From positions 795,079-859,078 of the forward strand of contig VZRR01007849.1 in assembly GCA_013398015.1 (NCBI GenBank): 64,000 nucleotides of DNA, given 5' to 3'. Of this stretch, positions 60,526-64,000 are shown in pieces. Positions within the stretch are counted from its first letter, which is position 1. Each line of letters starts with the position of its first letter. The position numbers were made by a program, and so were the translations under genes. The notes under the pieces are model-generated. The model worked only from the letters and a program-made list of their open reading frames with translations. It made no database searches and was not told where the DNA came from. This stretch comes from Oreocharis arfaki. Taxonomy: Eukaryota; Chordata; Aves; Passeriformes; Paramythiidae.

Positions 60526-63500
60526 GCACCCACCTGACTTTCTCACGGCTGATGAATGGAAATCCACTCCAGGCTTCAGGGCCACCATCCTTACTACCTC
60601 CCCTGTGCCACTGTCTCTGCTGGCCAGTTATATCTCTCAGCCAGATTCACTCTAAGTCTGCCAACCAGGAGTATCTGGCTTAGATATAAAACCTGCCCAG
60701 AAAAATTTTAAAAGTTGGAAAATAAGTTCCCTCTTTTACGCCCTGATCAAAGCCCAGTTTATGCATTTCCCTTGCCACAGCAGGTACCATTGTGTTGATA
60801 GATCTGCCTGCCTGACCTCCTCCCTTAGTCTCAAAACTAAAGATATGAAAAATAACATGATGTTGTACAGGAGGGAATTGAGATCTCTGAGGTCATAAAA
60901 AAAGCCAGCTAGTTCCACTTTAAAATATACTAGTTCTGGACTGATTATGAATTGGGATAAAAACTATAGCACAGGAAATTTACTTTACTGCAAAATAAGT
61001 TGGCCATGGACTTGTATTAAATTACTTCTTCTCTCCCTGAGGTATCTGGTGATGAAGCCCAATGCCAGTCTGCCTCTAGTGTGCTGAATACAGTGAGCTG
61101 GGACTGAAGGTTAGTATTACAGCTTCTGCAGTCTTAACTTACAGAAGCATGTCAGTGAATATGAATCAAACAAAATATATGCAAAAAAAGGCAAAGCAAC
61201 AGGTTGAGTTCTGCCTTTATAATAAATTGCTTTTTAGAAGGTTCACTGCTTGACACACTATATTAATTGATTACAGGCAGCCTGCAGATGTAGTGTCAGA
61301 AAAGTGACTTTCGCATGGTGTACTTTTTGAATTCCTGAGACTGATCTTTTCTCCAGAGGGCAAAATAGTAACATTTTTTTTCAGTCTTTCAGAGACGAGT
61401 ACTGACTCCATGTCTTCACTTGGTCTGAAGGGAATTACTAGATGCTTGAGACATTCAGTCGAAAAAAATGACAACCCAGACTGACTCTAAAGGGGCTTTA
61501 CTATTTGGCAAAAGAAAGGCTGAGGGCTTGTGAATCTTTTTGCTGCTTCTGCAATATGAATAATAAACAAAAGTGTACAAAACAAGATAAATATCCCTTT
61601 GCTATAACTTGGTTATGCCCTCAAGTTACGTAACAAAAATAGAAACATGCCACAGATATTTGTTGACTGTTGTAACATGCTATTCCTACAGTATTGATGT
61701 TTGTCAGAAACTGCAATTTCATTTCGTTTCGTAATTCTCTTAGCAGAGCTTGCTGAAAGATTTCTGCACTGATTGTAGATATTTTAAACCACGTAGGAAC
61801 CATGTGACGAGAAAAAGAAACATGGGCACAGAAAAGTTGATTAGAAACAATTTTCACAGGAAAGTTCAGGCTTTGTCTCCATAAAAAAACTGCATTGGCA
61901 CTTGAAATTCTTGTATCTCAGTGAGTATTCTCTGTTGCCTCTTGGTGGTTTAAGACTTACTGCTTTGTGAATTGACAGCTGGAAAACCACTGAAGAAAAC
62001 AATGAGTCCTGAACGTGTGGGATGCCAAGATGCCACCAACTCTGACACAGTGCAAGTTGTTTCATTGTTTTCAAGTCATACAGCTTCCTACTCTGTTTTT
62101 CTGCTGGAATAGTTTCACCCTGCATGTCTTCCTTCCTGGGAGTGGTGGGCTAGTGTCAGGTCATGCCAGCTCTGTGTGTTACTGCTTCAGGCAGAAAGGA
62201 GAACTACAGGAACAGCATTCACACCGGGTTTTTTAACCTATGCACGGGAATTGGGAACTTAATGTCATGAGGGAATCAGAGATCAAAACATGTTCTTCAG
62301 GAATAGGGCAGGGAGAAGGCAGAAGCCACGAGGGGATGCTCAGCTGCAGAGCTGTGTGGTCTGGGGTGGGGATTGGCCCCTACGATCCTGCAACAGGCGG
62401 AATGTGTCAATGTCTCCCACTGATAGCACAAGAGCATTTACATTTCACCCGACTAATCCAAGGACGCACTTGCCATCCCCACCCACAGCCTGGCCCCATC
62501 CAGCCATCTGGTCCTGCATGATTTCTTCCGCAGGCAGGGGAATGCCATGGGAACGCCAGTGCCGGGATGCTCACACGCAGACACACACTCGCACACACAT
62601 ACGCCTCCAGCCTTCTGCTTCCAGTGCTCCCTTGCATGCTCTTTCTTTTGTCAGTTCCACTTTCTTCCTCAAGCCTACTAAGGATTTAGCAAAAGCTCGT
62701 GGGTCTTCTGTGCTATAAAATTAGGTCTCTACAGGTGCCAGGAGAACGCCGTGCCTTGGCATCCAAACAGCTTCATCTCCAGTTAGTAGATAAACTGAAT
62801 TTCCTCTTGAAGTTAAAGCACTCTCCATCTTCTCTTCCCCAGGATGCACTTCCCCTTAAGGCCGCGGAATGCTGCACAGAACTACTCAAAAGAGTGTTAG
62901 AGAAATCCACTGCGGACACTTGAGAAATCCGGTGACAGCGCTGTGAGGCAGATAAGCAGAAGAGGGGGGAAGAGGAGAGAAAAAAGGAATAGCTTTCGGA
63001 GACTGCTTGGCAGCAAAGTCAGCGCTTGAAATATCTGTGGGGAGTTTGAAAGCATTTCCTAACATCAAAAATGTGAAGAAGAAAAAGAAATTTTGATCAA
63101 TGACTTATTGCCCTTGATCTAAGCAAAAGAATCCTAGCCAGTCAGAAATAACAGAAATCTGTTTTATTGTAAAGCTTAAGTTTTCTATGTTTTGACAGCT
63201 GGGGCTCATGCTTTTGGCTGGGTTATTTGCCAGCCTTAAAATATTCATCACTGAGTTGCCAGGTTTTTGTCCTTTCAAACTGAGCTCTAACGATGAAGGA
63301 GAAGGTGCTGGAGAGATTTTAAACATGAGTTTTCTGCCCTAAAACAGAACTTTGTGGCCTGAATTCACATGACCAGAAAAAGAGGTTTCCACTCCCTGGC
63401 CAAGTTTCTGGTGAATCACTTGCTGGTCACTGAGCCAAGATTCACTTTCTGGAGCATGGGAAGCAGTGGCTCATTTGTGACGAAGACAGCCCCCTCGCCT

Positions 63501-64000
63501 TTGTTGAGAGGAAATGGATTAACAGTATGTATTCTGTGCACAAATCTTGAGAGAACTGAGCTAAAATATTCCAGACTAAAGCATCCTTACCAAGAAACAA
63601 ACTGGAACACGTTACACTGAAAAGTCAAAGCTGATTCTGAAAATGATCAGTGAAATGCTGGTGTTAGTGGCTCCAGGATCAACTCACATGTCTTACAGAG
63701 TACTCAGGAAATTTAGTGTCACAGAACTTATTCTTTTTGATGCAAACCTTTAGATTACTATTCCAGTGTTGCTTCCTCTTAATGCATCCTACACTTATTC
63801 TAAGAATTCAAGTCAGGCTCTTCTGGTCTCGTGCAATTTTTTTATTGATATGTCTTGCACTTTTTTCATTTAATCACTTGGTTGTTATCACTCCATTTCA
63901 TACCCGTGCAGCTTAGTGGGCTTCCTTAGGTGAACATAAGGGAAATATTTTTCCCCAAATTGAAAAACGTAAAATAATTTCGTATCTGCTAGGAAGACTA
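60526..64000 (-). other. SH3RF3: SH3RF3 intron, right part of window
   Basis: No coding exon or clear repeat recognised to the window end. A short interrupted CA/ACAC stretch lies at about 62571-62601. Open frames are small and overlap antisense. Confidence 0.6.
62571..62601. repeat. Interrupted CA microsatellite
   Basis: CACACGCAGACACACACTCG followed by CACACACATAC: short alternating CA units with interruptions. Confidence 0.6.

Overview
The window looks like bird nuclear DNA, probably from a neoavian such as a songbird. It has two spliced vertebrate genes with long introns, and many CR1 LINE fragments. Several of these end in the avian CR1 terminal repeat (ATTCTGTG/ATTCTATG). It also holds avian-type endogenous retroviral LTRs. 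The species call is inference; the bird call rests on the CR1 and LTR content. There are no prokaryotic genes, tRNA or rRNA genes, or CRISPR arrays.

Positions 1-12.4 kb hold the 3' half of a septin gene on the + strand, best called SEPTIN10 (SEPTIN14 is a close paralogue). Five exons are readable: 1511-1607, 2160-2322, 9140-9272, 11704-11889 and 12116-12259. Their phases fit, and an AATAAA lies 160 bases past the stop. They encode the end of the GTPase domain with the septin-unique element, the C-terminal coiled coil, and a charged tail. Three features bear on its processing: a GC-AG intron, a tandem AAGTAG acceptor whose upstream choice gives an in-frame stop, and an AATAAA inside the last intron that overlaps the stop of the intron-retained reading frame.

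Positions 12.4-about 34 kb are intergenic. They hold five recognisable CR1 fragments, GC-rich blocks near 25.4, 27.4 and 31 kb whose open frames look like chance, and AT-rich blocks that read like conserved non-coding elements.

Positions about 34-64 kb are the 3' end of SH3RF3 (POSH2) on the - strand, convergent with the septin. Two coding exons are visible: 48114-48451 (lysine/serine-rich linker) and 36566-36734 (last SH3 domain and stop), joined in phase across an 11.4-kb intron. The rest, to 64 kb, appears to be the next upstream intron. The tail-to-tail SEPTIN10/SH3RF3 order agrees with the human arrangement as I recall it and supports both names.

The SH3RF3 introns carry two notable insertions. 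One is an ERV bounded by a 6-bp target duplication (GTTCAG) at 45224-46825, whose middle is an assembly gap of 728 N. The other is an old solo LTR (59243-59821) nested inside an older CR1 (about 59087-60525). I found no convincing undescribed biological system; the points most worth checking are septin 3'-end processing, the gapped provirus, and the candidate conserved non-coding blocks.
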